Below the pieces are notes generated by a model. That model saw nothing but the letters and a program-made list of their open reading frames with translations. It did no database searches and had not been told where the DNA came from. Positions 13,748 through 13,767 of a stretch of DNA of 13,767 bases are shown piece after piece. Numbering within the stretch: the stretch's first letter is position 1; each line of letters opens with the position of its first letter. The stretch is taken from NCBI GenBank assembly GCA_964529555.1, contig CAZGWV010000088.1, positions 1-13,767 of the forward strand, given 5' to 3'. This DNA comes from UBA7672 sp964529555. Lineage in GTDB: Bacteria > Pseudomonadota > Alphaproteobacteria > Caulobacterales > Hyphomonadaceae. The position numbers and the translations under genes are program-made.

Positions 13748-13767
13748 GTTCTTGCTCCGTTCTTTCC

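Overview
The window reads as ordinary chromosomal DNA of a GC-rich alphaproteobacterium, most likely Caulobacterales and perhaps the Hyphomonadaceae. The evidence is the GroEL tail (PDMGGMDF), a short HisG paired with HisZ, an alphaproteobacterial-type HisS, an ScsB-type thiol transporter, a SapC-family protein, and Ala/Arg-rich GC-biased codon use. The family assignment is inference from gene content, not from a search.

Layout. (1) 1-825, + strand: 3' half of groEL, closed by a clean intrinsic terminator. (2) 886-1671: a 786-bp stretch with no convincing large gene, visibly richer in A+T than its flanks. It holds a perfect 11-bp inverted repeat, two GC-rich terminator-like hairpins on opposite strands, and a possible 20-codon ORF abutting one of them. 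It is the least explained part of the window. (3) 1672-4990, - strand: hisS-hisZ-hisG, overlapping by 4 bp at both junctions (GTGA, ATGA), so translationally coupled. HisS charges tRNA-His; HisZ and HisG together form the ATP phosphoribosyltransferase that opens histidine synthesis. (4) 5126-5611, +: a small unrecognised exported protein, divergent from hisS. (5) 5613-8443, -: scsB (DsbD-like membrane electron transporter, TTG start) followed by an exported redoxin. This is a likely envelope reducing module in which ScsB passes cytoplasmic electrons to the redoxin. (6) 8624-9418, -: SapC-family protein, divergent from (7) 9491-11359, +: DUF885 lipoprotein, a predicted metallopeptidase. (8) 11460-13217, +: lipoprotein with a von Willebrand A domain (YfbK-like), preceded by a TTAC/GTAA dyad and ending inside a degenerate heptamer repeat. 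(9) 13385-13747, -: small unrecognised cytosolic protein with a strong terminator facing the vWA gene.

I see no tRNA or rRNA, no CRISPR array, no insertion sequence and no phage gene. The items most worth a second look are the possible regulated small RNA at about 1099-1230, the short ORF plus terminator at 1391-1485, the BlaI-like dyad before the vWA lipoprotein, the heptamer array that supplies that gene's stop codon, and the scsB-redoxin pair. None of these proves a new system; most are candidates from sequence pattern alone.
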